From Paludibacteraceae bacterium (GTDB lineage Bacteria > Bacteroidota > Bacteroidia > Bacteroidales > Paludibacteraceae): a stretch of DNA of 63,530 nt. Each line of letters starts with the position of its first letter. The stretch's first letter is position 1. The position numbers were made by a program, and so were the translations under genes. Below the pieces are notes generated by a model, which worked only from the letters and a program-made list of their open reading frames with translations, did not search any database and was not told where the DNA came from. Below, one piece after another: positions 1 through 8,899 of this stretch. The DNA lies in contig JARKSE010000023.1 of NCBI GenBank assembly GCA_029974315.1, positions 1-63,530 of the forward strand. The letters run 5' to 3'.

Positions 1-101
1 ACGGCATTCATCTTTTTTAAACCAAGTGCATCTAAAGTAATCTTTTGATCTTTAGGACAGTTGATTCTGCTTCGTACTTGTTGAATTTTTATTTTTGCCA
101 T
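1..101 (-). CDS. rpmD: Ribosomal protein uL30, partial (cut by window edge)
   Basis: The first 33 codons of the large-subunit protein L30 read leftward from an ATG at 99-101. The peptide begins MAKIKIQQVRSRI and continues through a CPKDQK stretch to LGLKKMN, the usual L30 start. The C-terminal half lies outside the window. It follows rpsE by 13 bases, the normal spc-operon order. This entry is too short for the ORF track. Confidence 0.93.
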   Translation of the reverse strand, partial: MAKIKIQQVRSRINCPKDQKITLDALGLKKMNA

Positions 102-114
102 AATCATCTATAAT

Positions 115-633
115 TTAACCTTTAAACACTTTTTCCATAGAAATACCTCTATTTTGTGCCACAGTATAAGCATCACGTAATTCGCTCAAAGCGGTAAATG
201 TCGCTTTTACTAAGTTGTGAGGATTAGAAGAACCTTTTGACTTAGCCAAAACGTCTGTAATACCAACACTTTCAAAAACAGCACGCATAGCACCACCCGC
301 TTTTACTCCAGTACCTTGAGATGCTGGATGAATAAATACTTCGGCACCACCATAACGAGCCACTTGTTCGTGAGGAATTGTACCTTTGTGAACTGGAACA
401 CGAATTAAGTTTTTCTTTGCAGCTTCAACGCCTTTAGCGATAGCAGCAGTTACTTCACCAGCTTTACCTAGACCCCAACCAACAATGCCATTCTCATTAC
501 CAACCACTACAATGGCAGAGAAACTAAATGCACGTCCCCCTTTTGTAACCTTTGTAACACGATTAATGGCTACCAAGCGATCTTTTAATTCAATGTCACT
601 CGTTGTTTTTACTCTATTATTATTTTCTGACAT
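115..633 (-). CDS. rpsE: 30S ribosomal protein uS5
   Basis: S5 of the small subunit, 172 aa, helps decoding accuracy and helicase activity at the mRNA entry site. The double-stranded RNA-binding-like S5 N-terminal domain (about residues 15-80, with [10 protein letters not shown] and GLGKAGE) is followed by the S5 C-terminal domain with [13 protein letters not shown] and SKGSSNPHN. Length is normal. It sits between rplR and rpmD in the ribosomal operon with short spacers (9 and 13 bases), so it is surely co-transcribed. Confidence 0.98.
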   Translation of the reverse strand: MSENNNRVKTTSDIELKDRLVAINRVTKVTKGGRAFSFSAIVVVGNENGIVGWGLGKAGEVTAAIAKGVEAAKKNLIRVPVHKGTIPHEQVARYGGAEVFIHPASQGTGVKAGGAMRAVFESVGITDVLAKSKGSSNPHNLVKATFTALSELRDAYTVAQNRGISMEKVFKG

Positions 634-642
634 AGTTGTTTA

Positions 643-987
643 TTAAAATTTAAGTCCACCTTTACGAGCAGCATCTGCCAATTCTTTCACTCTGCCGTGA
701 TACAAATAACCATTACGGTCAAAAACCACTGCGGTTACACCACTTTCTTGTGCTTTTTTAGCTACAAGTTCACCCACTTTAGCAGCTTGTTCTTTTTTGG
801 TCATTTTTTCTTTGATACCCAATGAAGAAGCAGCAGCCAAAGTTTTACCTGCAACATCGTCAATAACCTGTGCATAGATTTGTGTGTTACTACGGAATAC
901 CGTTAAACGAGGTAATTCTGCAGTTCCACTCACGCGATGACGAATGTGTGCTTTTATCTTTAATCTTCTTTTTATTTTTCCATTCAT
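643..987 (-). CDS. rplR: 50S ribosomal protein uL18
   Basis: L18, 114 aa, binds 5S rRNA and helps place it in the central protuberance. The basic N-terminus ([18 protein letters not shown]) and the RLTVFRSN and YAQVIDD motifs are diagnostic, as is the C-terminal [20 protein letters not shown]. Length is typical. It lies between rplF and rpsE, 9 bases before rpsE, with no separate promoter motif visible. Confidence 0.98.
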   Translation of the reverse strand: MNGKIKRRLKIKAHIRHRVSGTAELPRLTVFRSNTQIYAQVIDDVAGKTLAAASSLGIKEKMTKKEQAAKVGELVAKKAQESGVTAVVFDRNGYLYHGRVKELADAARKGGLKF

Positions 988-1008
988 AATCTTACTAGTT
1001 TACGTAAA

Positions 1009-1560
1009 TTATTTACCTGCTGTTTTACCAGCTTTTCTACGAACAACTTCGCCTTGGAATTTAACACCTTTACCTTTGTAAGGTTCTGGTTTACGGAACG
1101 AACGAATTTTAGCGCAAACCTGTCCTATTAATTGTTTATCAGCACTTTCGAGCACAATTAATGGATTTTGGTTGCGTTCAGAAATTGTTTGAACTTTTAT
1201 TTCGTTAGGTAAACCTAAAAAGATGTTGTGAGTATAACCAAGAGAAAGTTCCAAAAGTTGTCCATTGCTTGAGGCACGGAAACCCACACCCACAAGTTCT
1301 AATGTTTTTTTGTAACCTTCTGAAACACCAACAACCATATTGTTGATTAAAGAACGATACAAACCATGCATAGCACGATTTTCTTTTTCATCATTTGGAC
1401 GAGCTACGTGACATACACCATCTTCTACTGTGATGGTAATAGCTGGGTTAACAACTTGTTTTAGCTCCCCTTTAGGACCTTTTACGGTTACTTCACTGTT
1501 ATTTACGGTAACTGTAACACCAGCAGGTATTTCGATTGGTAATTTTCCTATTCTTGACAT
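1009..1560 (-). CDS. rplF: 50S ribosomal protein uL6
   Basis: L6, 183 aa, sits near the factor-binding site of the large subunit. Two L6 repeats are present: the N-terminal one starts MSRIGKLPIEIPAGV and the second carries the EPYKGKGVKF signature near the C-terminus. The ORF track starts 16 codons upstream, but the ATG at 1560 is preceded by a clear Shine-Dalgarno AGGAGG six bases away and matches the family start, so I use it. A strong Shine-Dalgarno is uncommon in this phylum. Confidence 0.97.
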   Translation of the reverse strand: MSRIGKLPIEIPAGVTVTVNNSEVTVKGPKGELKQVVNPAITITVEDGVCHVARPNDEKENRAMHGLYRSLINNMVVGVSEGYKKTLELVGVGFRASSNGQLLELSLGYTHNIFLGLPNEIKVQTISERNQNPLIVLESADKQLIGQVCAKIRSFRKPEPYKGKGVKFQGEVVRRKAGKTAGK

Positions 1561-1576
1561 TATTATTCCTCCTTCA

Positions 1577-1972
1577 TTAATAGATGTAACATAAAACTTC
1601 GCCGCCAATTTTTTGTTCGCGAGCTTCTTTATCAGTCATTACACCTTTCGATGTAGAAAGAATAGCAATACCTAAACCGTTCAATACGCGTGGCATGTCT
1701 TTGTAACCAACGTATTTACGTAAACCAGGAGTTGATACTCGAATCAATTTCTTCACCGCGTTAACTTTGTTAACCGGATCATACTTCAAGGCTATTTTAA
1801 TTGTACCTTGATGGCCTTCTTCTATAAACTTGTAGTTTAAGATATAGCCTTTGTCAAAAAGAACTTTTGTAATTTCTTTTTTCAAATTAGATGCGGGAAT
1901 TTCCACCACTCTATGATTAGCTTGAATGGCGTTTCGCAATCTGGTTAAATAATCTGCAATTGGATCTGTCAT
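1577..1972 (-). CDS. rpsH: 30S ribosomal protein uS8
   Basis: S8, 131 aa, binds the central domain of 16S rRNA (helix 21). It begins MTDPIADYLTRLRNA, the invariant S8 start, and ends with the TDKEAREQKIGGEVLCYIY signature. The longer ORF in the track (to 2047) only reads into the spacer and has no family support there. The 117-base spacer before it is exceptionally long for this operon and holds two hairpins (listed separately). In other bacteria S8 represses its own operon, so this spacer is a candidate control site. Confidence 0.97.
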   Translation of the reverse strand: MTDPIADYLTRLRNAIQANHRVVEIPASNLKKEITKVLFDKGYILNYKFIEEGHQGTIKIALKYDPVNKVNAVKKLIRVSTPGLRKYVGYKDMPRVLNGLGIAILSTSKGVMTDKEAREQKIGGEVLCYIY

Positions 1973-1991
1973 AAAATTAAAATTAAATTGA

Positions 1992-2006
1992 TCCCGATAA
2001 TCGGGA
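1992..2006. repeat. Perfect hairpin TCCCGA-TAA-TCGGGA in the rpsN-rpsH spacer
   Basis: A 6-bp perfect inverted repeat with a 3-base loop, GC-rich inside an AT-rich spacer. It lies about 20 bases before the rpsH ATG on the transcribed strand. There is no T-tract, so it does not look like a terminator. It may be an RNA structure for S8 feedback or mRNA processing; this is inference. Confidence 0.7.
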
Positions 2007-2046
2007 CAATATTTAGTTAATATCTCTATCTGATATTGAAACAACA

Positions 2047-2075
2047 AATTACTCCTTCAAAATAAAAGAGTAATT
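2047..2075. repeat. Inverted repeat AATTACTC / GAGTAATT in the rpsN-rpsH spacer
   Basis: Perfect 8-bp arms separated by 13 bases, starting 14 bases after the rpsN stop codon on the minus strand. Together with the hairpin at 1992-2006 it makes the leader of rpsH structured. No run of T follows, so a terminator is unlikely. Confidence 0.65.
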
Positions 2076-2089
2076 CTATGTTATAAATA

Positions 2090-2359
2090 CTACCAACTAG
2101 CTTTCTTTACACCTGGGATCAAGCCGGCCGAAGCCATTTCACGAAACTGAATACGCGAAATCCCAAATTGACGCATGTAACCTTTGGGACGACCAGTGAT
2201 TTTACAACGGTTGTGTAAACGTACATACGATGCGTTTTTAGGTAAAAGTTGCAAGCCTTCATAGTCGCCAGCAGCCAATAAAGCTTTACGCTTTTCAGCA
2301 TATGTATCTACCATTATAGCTCGATGTACCTCGCGAGCTTTCATTGATTCTTGTGCCAT
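2090..2359 (-). CDS. rpsN: 30S ribosomal protein uS14 (zinc-free type)
   Basis: S14, 89 aa, is assembled late into the 30S head. The long form is present, with no CxxC zinc-binding pairs. The diagnostic segment is [23 protein letters not shown], followed by [18 protein letters not shown] at the C-terminus. It follows rplE by 17 bases, with an AAAGGAT sequence upstream that could act as a weak Shine-Dalgarno. Stop codon is TAG, the only TAG among the ribosomal genes here. Confidence 0.98.
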   Translation of the reverse strand: MAQESMKAREVHRAIMVDTYAEKRKALLAAGDYEGLQLLPKNASYVRLHNRCKITGRPKGYMRQFGISRIQFREMASAGLIPGVKKASW

Positions 2360-2376
2360 TTTTTATCCTTTCTTTA

Positions 2377-2922
2377 TTAGTTTTTCTTAAATGGTAACCC
2401 AAATTCTCTTAACAGTGCAAAACCTTCTTCGTCTGTTTTTGCTGTTGTTACGAAAGTGATGTTCATACCTAGTATTTTAGAAATTCCATCGATATTGATT
2501 TCTGGAAAGATAATCTGCTCGGTAATACCCAATGTGTAATTACCACGACCATCAAGTTTTGATTCAATACCTTTGAAGTCACGAATACGAGGCAAAGCTA
2601 CTCTCACTAAACGTTCCAAGAATTCATACATTTTTTTGTCTCTCAAGGTTACACGAACTCCAATAGGCATTTTTTTACGTAATTTGAAGTTCGAAATGTC
2701 TTTTTTAGACACTGTTTGTACGGCTTTTTGACCAGTAATAGCAGTCATTTCTGCAATGGCGGTATCGATAATTTTTTTATCAGCAACGGCCATACCTAAA
2801 CCTTGGTTTAACACTATTTTTTCAAGGCGAGGAACTTCCATTACGGACTTGTAACCAAACTCCTTAACCAAAGCAGGAACGATGCGTTCCACGTAATCTT
2901 TTTTTAAGCTATCTGTTGTCAT
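2377..2922 (-). CDS. rplE: 50S ribosomal protein uL5
   Basis: L5, 181 aa, binds 5S rRNA and contacts the P-site tRNA. It shows KIVLNQGLG near residue 31, the [19 protein letters not shown] segment, and the C-terminal [11 protein letters not shown] motif. Its ATG shares one base with the rplX stop codon (TAATG), a layout typical of translational coupling. A purine-rich GGAG run lies just before the start, inside the end of rplX. Confidence 0.98.
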   Translation of the reverse strand: MTTDSLKKDYVERIVPALVKEFGYKSVMEVPRLEKIVLNQGLGMAVADKKIIDTAIAEMTAITGQKAVQTVSKKDISNFKLRKKMPIGVRVTLRDKKMYEFLERLVRVALPRIRDFKGIESKLDGRGNYTLGITEQIIFPEINIDGISKILGMNITFVTTAKTDEEGFALLREFGLPFKKN

Positions 2923-3242
2923 TATTTAATCTCCTCTCCTGATTTTTTTGAATAACGAACTAATTTGCCTTCAGCATTTTTACGACGGCCAATGCGAGTT
3001 GGTTTTCCTGTTTTAGGATCCACCACATTCAAGTTCGAAATATGCAAAGCAGATTCTTGTTTTACAATTCCACCTTGTGGGTTTTTCGCATTAGGTTTGG
3101 TGCTTTTAGATACCATATTAATGCCTTCCACAATAGCGCGCTGTTTGTCGACGAGCACTTTCAAGACACGACCAGTCTTGCCTTTGTCTTCACCGGCATT
3201 TACATACACTGTGTCGCCTTTTTTTATGTGTAACTTACTCAT
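2922..3242 (-). CDS. rplX: 50S ribosomal protein uL24
   Basis: L24, 106 aa, starts assembly of the large subunit by binding the 5' part of 23S rRNA. A KOW motif is visible at about residues 5-35 ([20 protein letters not shown]), followed by the [12 protein letters not shown] segment and a basic C-terminus. Length is normal. It lies 22 bases after rplN and overlaps the rplE start by one base. Confidence 0.98.
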   Translation of the reverse strand: MSKLHIKKGDTVYVNAGEDKGKTGRVLKVLVDKQRAIVEGINMVSKSTKPNAKNPQGGIVKQESALHISNLNVVDPKTGKPTRIGRRKNAEGKLVRYSKKSGEEIK

Positions 3243-3264
3243 TATTTTACTGTTTTACAATTTG

Positions 3265-3630
3265 TTAAAGCACTTCTGGTGCAAGTGAAATAATTTTCAT
3301 ATTGGTAGCGCGTAATTCACGAGCTACAGGGCCAAAAATACGGCTACCGCGCATTTCACCACTGTTACTCAATAGCACACAAGCGTTGTCGTCAAAACGA
3401 ATATAAGAGCCATCAGGACGACGAACTTCTTTCTTCGTGCGCACAACAACAGCTTTTGTTACACTACCTTTTTTCACATCACCCGATGGGATTGCACTCT
3501 TCACAGTTACTACAATTACGTCACCAATGGTTGCGTAACGTTTTCCTGTTCCACCCAATACGCGGATACACAAAACTTCTTTTGCACCGCTGTTATCGGC
3601 TACTCTAAGTCTGGATTCTTGTTGTATCAT
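3265..3630 (-). CDS. rplN: 50S ribosomal protein uL14
   Basis: L14, 121 aa, forms part of the intersubunit bridge near the sarcin-ricin loop. It begins [22 protein letters not shown] and contains the [18 protein letters not shown] motif and the C-terminal GPVARELR. Length matches the family exactly. Only 2 bases separate it from rpsQ upstream. Confidence 0.98.
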   Translation of the reverse strand: MIQQESRLRVADNSGAKEVLCIRVLGGTGKRYATIGDVIVVTVKSAIPSGDVKKGSVTKAVVVRTKKEVRRPDGSYIRFDDNACVLLSNSGEMRGSRIFGPVARELRATNMKIISLAPEVL

Positions 3631-3632
3631 AA

Positions 3633-3890
3633 TTACTTAGCTCTTTCGATAATTTCTACTAATCTCCATCTTTTGGTTTTACTCAACGGACGAGTTTCCA
3701 TGATGCTTACGGTATCACCAATATTGCATTCATTGTTTTCGTCGTGTACGTGGTATTTTTTCGTTTTATTAACGAATTTACCATAGATAGGGTGTTTTTC
3801 TTTCCATTTTACTGCAACGGTAATGGACTTATCCATTTTATTGCTGAAAACAACACCGATTCTTTCTTTTCTTAAATTTCTTGTTTCCAT
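3633..3890 (-). CDS. rpsQ: 30S ribosomal protein uS17
   Basis: S17, 85 aa, binds the 5' domain of 16S rRNA. It reads [14 protein letters not shown], then HPIYGKFV and the [16 protein letters not shown] signature. Two starts are possible: ATG at 3890, which fits the usual family N-terminus, and ATG at 3902, which overlaps the rpmC stop as TAATG and would add four residues. I prefer 3890 on family length, but coupling could favour 3902. Confidence 0.95.
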   Translation of the reverse strand: METRNLRKERIGVVFSNKMDKSITVAVKWKEKHPIYGKFVNKTKKYHVHDENNECNIGDTVSIMETRPLSKTKRWRLVEIIERAK

Positions 3891-3901
3891 TTGGATAATC
3901 A

Positions 3902-4099
3902 TTATTGTTGTTGAAGTTCACGTTGACGCAATTCTGTCGCAAAACGCGCAATGGTTTTACGAGATTCTCTTATTTGAGCAGGATTGTCAATTGGAGAAAT
4001 GGCGTGATTCAGAGTAAGACGAGATAAGTGTTCTTTTTCTGCGTCTAAACGCTCCTGAATTTCTTTTGTTGTTAATTCTTTTATTTCTCTTGTTTTCAT
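3902..4099 (-). CDS. rpmC: 50S ribosomal protein uL29
   Basis: L29, 65 aa, sits by the polypeptide exit tunnel and helps dock trigger factor and SRP. The compact helical protein shows the family start [10 protein letters not shown] and the [15 protein letters not shown] core. It ends in a short glutamine run (QQQ). It lies 5 bases after rplP and its stop overlaps a possible rpsQ start. Confidence 0.96.
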   Translation of the reverse strand: MKTREIKELTTKEIQERLDAEKEHLSRLTLNHAISPIDNPAQIRESRKTIARFATELRQRELQQQ

Positions 4100-4104
4100 A
4101 ATCC

Positions 4105-4536
4105 TTAAACGTTTTGAGTTGGGTCATAATCACGTCTTACGACGAACTTAGTAGCAATTGGTAATTTTTGAGCTGCGAGGCGTAAAGCTTCTTTTGCAAC
4201 TTCAAAAGGTACACCTTCTACTTCAATAAGCATACGGCCAGGGCTAACTGGTGCCACGAAACCTTCTGGAGCACCTTTACCCTTACCCATACGTACGTCA
4301 GCAGGTTTTCTTGTAATTGGTTTGTCTGGAAAAATGCGGATCCAGATTTGACCTTGACGTTGCATGTAACGAGTTACTGCCACACGAGCTGCTTCAATCT
4401 GACGACCTGTAATCCATATCGTTCCTAACGATTTGATACCAAAAGAACCGAACGCCAGCTGATTTCCTCGTTGAGCGATGCCTTTTGGATGGCCATCTTG
4501 CTGTCTTCTGTATTTTGTCTTTTTAGGTTGTAACAT
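4105..4536 (-). CDS. rplP: 50S ribosomal protein uL16
   Basis: L16, 143 aa, lies near the A site and the peptidyl transferase centre. It starts [12 protein letters not shown] and carries [11 protein letters not shown], the [14 protein letters not shown] motif, and [16 protein letters not shown], all diagnostic. Length is normal. It follows rpsC by 29 bases and precedes rpmC by 5. Confidence 0.98.
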   Translation of the reverse strand: MLQPKKTKYRRQQDGHPKGIAQRGNQLAFGSFGIKSLGTIWITGRQIEAARVAVTRYMQRQGQIWIRIFPDKPITRKPADVRMGKGKGAPEGFVAPVSPGRMLIEVEGVPFEVAKEALRLAAQKLPIATKFVVRRDYDPTQNV

Positions 4537-4565
4537 AATTTGTATAATTCAAATTCGTTCGATAA

Positions 4566-5297
4566 TTATTTTTTTCTCTTTCTGAAGCCTTTTCCTGTAT
4601 TGCCTCTTTCATTATTGGCTGCACCACGACCACTTTCTTTAGTAGAAGTAAATTGTGGTGTTAAGTCTTTCTTGCCATAGATTTCACCACGGCAAATCCA
4701 AACTTTGATACCAATAAGACCTACTTTCGTCAATGCCTCTGCATGACAGTAGTCAATATCAGAACGGAAAGTGTGTAATGGTGTACGTCCTTCTTTATAC
4801 ATTTCAGAACGAGCCATTTCAGCACCATTTAAACGGCCAGATACTTGAACTTTAATACCTTCAGCACCCATACGCATTGTTGATGCGATAGCCATTTTCA
4901 CAGCGCGACGGTAAGCAATTTTACCTTCCACCTGACGAGCGATATTGTTAGCAACAATTACAGCGTCCAAATCTGGACGTTTTACTTCGAAGATGTTGAT
5001 TTGTACATCTTTGTCAGTAATTTTCTTCAGTTCTTCCTTCAACTTGTCAACTTCTTGTCCACCCTTTCCGATGATCATACCGGGGCGAGCAGTGCAGACT
5101 GTGATAGTTACAAGTTTCAGTGTACATTCTATAATGATTCTTGATAAACTGGCTTTAGCAAGACGGGCATTGAGATATTTTCTGATTTTGCTGTCTTCAA
5201 GTAAAGTGTCACCATAATTGTTTCCACCGTACCAGTTTGAATCCCAACCGCGAATAATACCAAGGCGGTTACTAATTGGATTTGTTTTCTGTCCCAT
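4566..5297 (-). CDS. rpsC: 30S ribosomal protein uS3
   Basis: S3, 243 aa, lines the mRNA entry tunnel and has helicase-like activity. It begins [25 protein letters not shown]. The KH type-2 domain carries [16 protein letters not shown] near residue 75, followed by the S3 C-terminal domain ([12 protein letters not shown]) and a basic tail KGFRKRKK. Length is typical for this phylum. Confidence 0.98.
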   Translation of the reverse strand: MGQKTNPISNRLGIIRGWDSNWYGGNNYGDTLLEDSKIRKYLNARLAKASLSRIIIECTLKLVTITVCTARPGMIIGKGGQEVDKLKEELKKITDKDVQINIFEVKRPDLDAVIVANNIARQVEGKIAYRRAVKMAIASTMRMGAEGIKVQVSGRLNGAEMARSEMYKEGRTPLHTFRSDIDYCHAEALTKVGLIGIKVWICRGEIYGKKDLTPQFTSTKESGRGAANNERGNTGKGFRKRKK

Positions 5298-5302
5298 CTA
5301 GC

Positions 5303-5713
5303 TTAATTTTGATTATCGTTAGTATTCTTAGTGTCTACAAATAACGTTACGTGATTTGAACGTTTACGAATACGATAGCCGCGTCCTTGTGGAGCAGTAC
5401 GTAATCTTTTGAGCATGCGAGCAGAGTCTACATACACTCCACTAACATATAAATTACCGTTTTCTGCTTTTTGCTTAGTTTTTTGTTCCCAATTAGAAAT
5501 AGCAGAACGAAGTAATTTTTCCATTTTCCCTGAAGCTTCTTTAGTTGAAAATTTCAACACGCTAAGTGCTTTATTTACTTCCATACCGCGAATCATATCG
5601 GCGACCAAACGCATCTTACGAGGCGAAGTTGGCACATCGTTCAATTTCGCGAAGTAAATTGATTTCAGGGCTTCTTTTCTTTCTTCGGCAGATTTTCTTT
5701 TTCTTGCACCCAT
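5303..5713 (-). CDS. rplV: 50S ribosomal protein uL22
   Basis: L22, 136 aa, reaches into the exit tunnel with a beta-hairpin. Visible are [16 protein letters not shown] near residue 30 and the hairpin region [22 protein letters not shown]. The basic N-terminal extension ([14 protein letters not shown]) is common in Bacteroidota. It lies 5 bases before rpsC and 44 bases after rpsS. Confidence 0.97.
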   Translation of the reverse strand: MGARKRKSAEERKEALKSIYFAKLNDVPTSPRKMRLVADMIRGMEVNKALSVLKFSTKEASGKMEKLLRSAISNWEQKTKQKAENGNLYVSGVYVDSARMLKRLRTAPQGRGYRIRKRSNHVTLFVDTKNTNDNQN

Positions 5714-5757
5714 GTTTATTTCTGTTTTTTTATTTTACAAATTTAATGTGCAACGGA

Positions 5758-6024
5758 TTATTTCTTTTTACCACCGTGTCCACGGAAAGTACGTGTAGGA
5801 GCAAATTCACCGAATTTGTGACCTACCATATTTTCTGTTACATACACAGGAATAAATTTATTACCGTTGTGAACTGCAATTGTATGACCTACGAAATCAG
5901 GCGAAATCATCGAAGCGCGTGCCCATGTTTTGATAACGGTTTTTTTACCACTTTCATTCATTTCTAGCACTTTCTTTTCGAGTTTCAAGTTGATGTAAGG
6001 TCCTTTTTTTAATGAACGACTCAT
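5758..6024 (-). CDS. rpsS: 30S ribosomal protein uS19
   Basis: S19, 88 aa, sits in the 30S head and contacts A-site tRNA. It starts [19 protein letters not shown] and contains [22 protein letters not shown] and the C-terminal [17 protein letters not shown], all invariant features. Length is normal. It follows rplB by 22 bases. Confidence 0.98.
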   Translation of the reverse strand: MSRSLKKGPYINLKLEKKVLEMNESGKKTVIKTWARASMISPDFVGHTIAVHNGNKFIPVYVTENMVGHKFGEFAPTRTFRGHGGKKK

Positions 6025-6046
6025 ATTATTTACTGTTCTTTAAGCG

Positions 6047-6871
6047 TTATTTTTTCTTTCTTTCAATAATATACTGGCTTGAATGCTTTTTAGGAGCACG
6101 GGTTTTCTTACCCTTAGCCAATAAGCCTTTGCGTGAACGTGGGTGACCACCTGATGCACGTCCTTCGCCACCACCCATTGGGTGATCGACTGGGTTCATT
6201 GCTACACCGCGAACGCGAGGACGACGTCCAAGCCAGCGGCTACGACCTGCTTTACCTGATCTTTCGAGGGCATGGTCAGCATTTCCTACACTTCCTACTG
6301 TAGCTTTGCAAGTAGCAAGAATTTTGCGTGTTTCACCTGAAGGTAATTTTACAACTACGTATTTATCTTCACGAGAAGTGATTTGAGCAAAAGTTCCTGC
6401 TGAACGAACAAGCGCAGCACCTTGACCTGGACGAAGTTCAATGTTATGAACAACCGTACCAAGCGGAATGTTTTCCATTGGAAGTGTATTTCCAACTTCA
6501 GGAGCAGCTTGTGCACCTGAAATTACTTTTTGACCTACTTGCAATCCATCTGGTGCAAGAATGTAACTTTTTTCACCGTCAGCGTAATACAACAATGCAA
6601 TACGAGCCGAACGATTCGGATCGTACTCAATACTTTTTACTGTTGCAGGAACGCCATCTTTGTTACGTCGAAAATCAATTACTCTATATCTTCTCTTGTG
6701 ACCGCCACCAATGTAGCGCATGGTCATCTTACCGGTGTTATTACGACCGCCGGTTTTACTAAAACCACCTACAAGAGATTTCTCTGGTGCACTGGCAGTA
6801 ATTGTGTCGAATGCACCAATAATCTTGTTTCTTTGCCCCGGTGTTGTGGGGTTTAATTTACGTACAGCCAT
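6047..6871 (-). CDS. rplB: 50S ribosomal protein uL2
   Basis: L2, 274 aa, is needed for subunit joining and peptidyl transferase activity. It begins [17 protein letters not shown]. The N-terminal RNA-binding domain includes [15 protein letters not shown], and the C-terminal domain carries [18 protein letters not shown] with the conserved histidine. Length is normal. It is 9 bases downstream of rplW. Confidence 0.98.
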   Translation of the reverse strand: MAVRKLNPTTPGQRNKIIGAFDTITASAPEKSLVGGFSKTGGRNNTGKMTMRYIGGGHKRRYRVIDFRRNKDGVPATVKSIEYDPNRSARIALLYYADGEKSYILAPDGLQVGQKVISGAQAAPEVGNTLPMENIPLGTVVHNIELRPGQGAALVRSAGTFAQITSREDKYVVVKLPSGETRKILATCKATVGSVGNADHALERSGKAGRSRWLGRRPRVRGVAMNPVDHPMGGGEGRASGGHPRSRKGLLAKGKKTRAPKKHSSQYIIERKKK

Positions 6872-6880
6872 TTTTAATTA

Positions 6881-7171
6881 TTAAATATTGCTATAAAAAT
6901 CTATTGTGTCTCCATCTTTCAAAGTTACAACAGCTTTTTTGTAAGAAGATGAACGACCATTGATTACGCCGCCTTTTGTATAGCGACTTTTTAGTTTACC
7001 TTTTACATTAGAGGTATTTACACTTACTACGGTTACGTTATAGAGAGCTTCAACGGCTTGTTTAATCTCTAATTTGTTGGCACTAGGTACTACCTGAAAT
7101 CCAACACGATTAAATTTTTCGCCGATTTGATTCATCTTCTCTGTAACGATCGGTTTGATGATAATTGACAT
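6881..7171 (-). CDS. rplW: 50S ribosomal protein uL23
   Basis: L23, 96 aa, is the main docking site for trigger factor and SRP at the tunnel exit. It begins MSIIIKPIVTEKMN and shows NKLEIKQAVEALYNVTVVSVNT. It is preceded by a perfect Shine-Dalgarno AGGAGG eight bases before its ATG, one of only three such sites I saw in the window (the others are at rplF and the GGGtGRT gene). Confidence 0.97.
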   Translation of the reverse strand: MSIIIKPIVTEKMNQIGEKFNRVGFQVVPSANKLEIKQAVEALYNVTVVSVNTSNVKGKLKSRYTKGGVINGRSSSYKKAVVTLKDGDTIDFYSNI

Positions 7172-7183
7172 GTTTTTACCTCC

Positions 7184-7813
7184 TTATGCGTTAAAATGTT
7201 GTTCAATTTCGGCGATTGCTGACTCAACAAGCACCAAAGCCGAACAATTCAGAATCCCGTAAGTACTTAATTCTGAAACGTTTGAAACTTTTGCCTTTGG
7301 CAAATTACGAGCTGACAAATATACGTTTTTATTTGGTTCTGATAAAATTATAAGTGACTTTTTATCAGATATTTTCAAATTATTTGTCATTGCTACAAAA
7401 TCCTTAGTTTTGGGAGCTTCAAAATTGATTGTATCTACTACAACAATTTCACCCTTAGCTGCTTTATACGACAATGCAGATTTGCGAGCCAATTGTTTTA
7501 GTTTTTTATTCAATTTAAAGCCGTAATCGCGTGGAACTGGTCCAAATACGCGAGCACCGCCAACCAAAACAGGTGAGTTGATATCACCACGACGAGCACC
7601 ACCACCGCCTTTTTGGCGTCCTAATTTGCGAGTTGAACCGGTCATTTCGCTACGTTGTTTAGTTTTGTGTGTGCCTTGGCGTTGGTTAGCCAAATACTGT
7701 TTAACGTCCAAATAAATAGCGTGGTCGTTAGGCTCAATACCGAAAATAGAATCGTTTAATGTAACTTTTCTTCCGGTGTCTTCTCCTTTGATGTTATATA
7801 CACTCAATTCCAT
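7184..7813 (-). CDS. rplD: 50S ribosomal protein uL4
   Basis: L4, 209 aa, lines the exit tunnel. Diagnostic stretches are [35 protein letters not shown] and [14 protein letters not shown]. In Escherichia coli L4 represses the S10 operon; whether it does so here is unknown. Its ATG overlaps the rplC stop by one base (TAATG), suggesting translational coupling. Confidence 0.98.
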   Translation of the reverse strand: MELSVYNIKGEDTGRKVTLNDSIFGIEPNDHAIYLDVKQYLANQRQGTHKTKQRSEMTGSTRKLGRQKGGGGARRGDINSPVLVGGARVFGPVPRDYGFKLNKKLKQLARKSALSYKAAKGEIVVVDTINFEAPKTKDFVAMTNNLKISDKKSLIILSEPNKNVYLSARNLPKAKVSNVSELSTYGILNCSALVLVESAIAEIEQHFNA

Positions 7814-8430
7814 TATTTCTCAATTATTACGATTGAACCTTTAGCTCCAGGAACTGATCCTTTGAGTAACAAAAGATTGTGTTCTGGAATTACTTTAATT
7901 ACTTGTAAGTTATGTACGGTTACACGATCGCCACCTGTGCGACCAGCCATACGCATACCTTTAAATACTTTTGATGGATAAGAAGACGCACCAAGCGAAC
8001 CTGGAGCACGCAAGCGGTTATGTTGCCCGTGCGATGTTTGTCCTACCCCACCAAATCCATGACGTTTAACAACGCCTTGGTGTCCTTTTCCTTTTGAGGT
8101 TCCTACAACGTCAACCCAGTCGTTTTCTTCAAACAACTCTACGGTTAAAGCGTCGCCTAATTTGAATTCTCCTTCGAATCCTTTGAACTCAACCAAGTGT
8201 CTCTTTGGAGCTACACCAGCAAGTTTAAAGTGTCCCATTTCAGCTTTGTTGGCATGTTTTTCTTTCTTGTCTTCAAAGCCTAATTGAACAGCCTCATAAC
8301 CGTCAGTTTCGACAGTTTTAACTTGTGTAACTACACAGGGACCAACTTCGAGAACAGTGCATGGTAAATTTTTACCCTCAGCACTGAAAACGGATGTCAT
8401 TCCGATTTTTTTTCCAATTAATCCTGGCAT
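7813..8430 (-). CDS. rplC: 50S ribosomal protein uL3
   Basis: L3, 205 aa, binds near the peptidyl transferase centre. It begins [15 protein letters not shown], a start found in this phylum, and carries [19 protein letters not shown] and the [16 protein letters not shown] motif with the normally methylated glutamine region between them. It follows rpsJ after a 69-base spacer that contains a small GC hairpin. Confidence 0.98.
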   Translation of the reverse strand: MPGLIGKKIGMTSVFSAEGKNLPCTVLEVGPCVVTQVKTVETDGYEAVQLGFEDKKEKHANKAEMGHFKLAGVAPKRHLVEFKGFEGEFKLGDALTVELFEENDWVDVVGTSKGKGHQGVVKRHGFGGVGQTSHGQHNRLRAPGSLGASSYPSKVFKGMRMAGRTGGDRVTVHNLQVIKVIPEHNLLLLKGSVPGAKGSIVIIEK

Positions 8431-8459
8431 TTCAATTAAATTATTATTAGTTAAAATTT

Positions 8460-8473
8460 ACGGGATTGCCCGT
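8460..8473. repeat. GC-rich hairpin ACGGG-CAAT-CCCGT in the rpsJ-rplC spacer
   Basis: A perfect 5-bp inverted repeat with a tetraloop in the 69-base spacer before rplC (sequence given for the transcribed minus strand). No T-tract follows directly. It may be a processing or stability element. The role is inference. Confidence 0.55.
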
Positions 8474-8499
8474 GTTTTTCTCTTTTTTAAAGTTTAGAA

Positions 8500-8805
8500 T
8501 TACACTTTAATTTCCACTTCTACACCTGAAGGTAATTCAAGTTTCATCAAAGCATCTACGGTTTGAGCTGTTGAGCTATAAATGTCGATCAAGCGTTTGT
8601 AAGAAGATAATTCGAACTGCTCGCGTGCTTTTTTGTTAACGAAAGTAGAACGGTTTACGGTGAAAATACGTTTGTGAGTAGGTAGTGGAATTGGACCGCT
8701 CACTACTGCACCAGTAGCTTTCACTGTTTTTACGATTTTTTCAGCTGATTTGTCAACCAAGTTGTGATCGTAAGATTTGAGTTTGATTCTAATTTTTTGA
8801 CTCAT
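8500..8805 (-). CDS. rpsJ: 30S ribosomal protein uS10
   Basis: S10, 101 aa, is also NusE, the partner of NusB and NusG in antitermination. It begins [18 protein letters not shown] and has [18 protein letters not shown], both invariant. Length is normal. Here it follows fusA directly rather than tuf, and the spacer holds a 16-bp hairpin. Confidence 0.98.
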   Translation of the reverse strand: MSQKIRIKLKSYDHNLVDKSAEKIVKTVKATGAVVSGPIPLPTHKRIFTVNRSTFVNKKAREQFELSSYKRLIDIYSSTAQTVDALMKLELPSGVEVEIKV

Positions 8806-8846
8806 GTCTGTTTTTGTTTATAATATAAATAGTTAGTTTTATAACG

Positions 8847-8890
8847 AATAATATACGCATTAAGAGTCATTCGCTAATGCGCATATTATT
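8847..8890 (-). repeat. 16-bp stem-loop between fusA and rpsJ
   Basis: Two 16-base arms (8847-8862 and 8875-8890) flank a 12-base loop. The arms pair perfectly except for one position, which is a G-U wobble in the minus-strand (operon) transcript but an A-C mismatch in the opposite RNA. This points to function in the ribosomal mRNA. It starts nine bases after the fusA stop. No run of U follows, so it is not a simple terminator. Confidence 0.75.
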
Positions 8891-8899
8891 TAGTTTTTG

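Noticed and set aside
2965-3288. Plus-strand ORFs over rplX and other ribosomal genes
   Set aside because: They are opposite-strand shadows of highly conserved genes, with no motif or promoter of their own.
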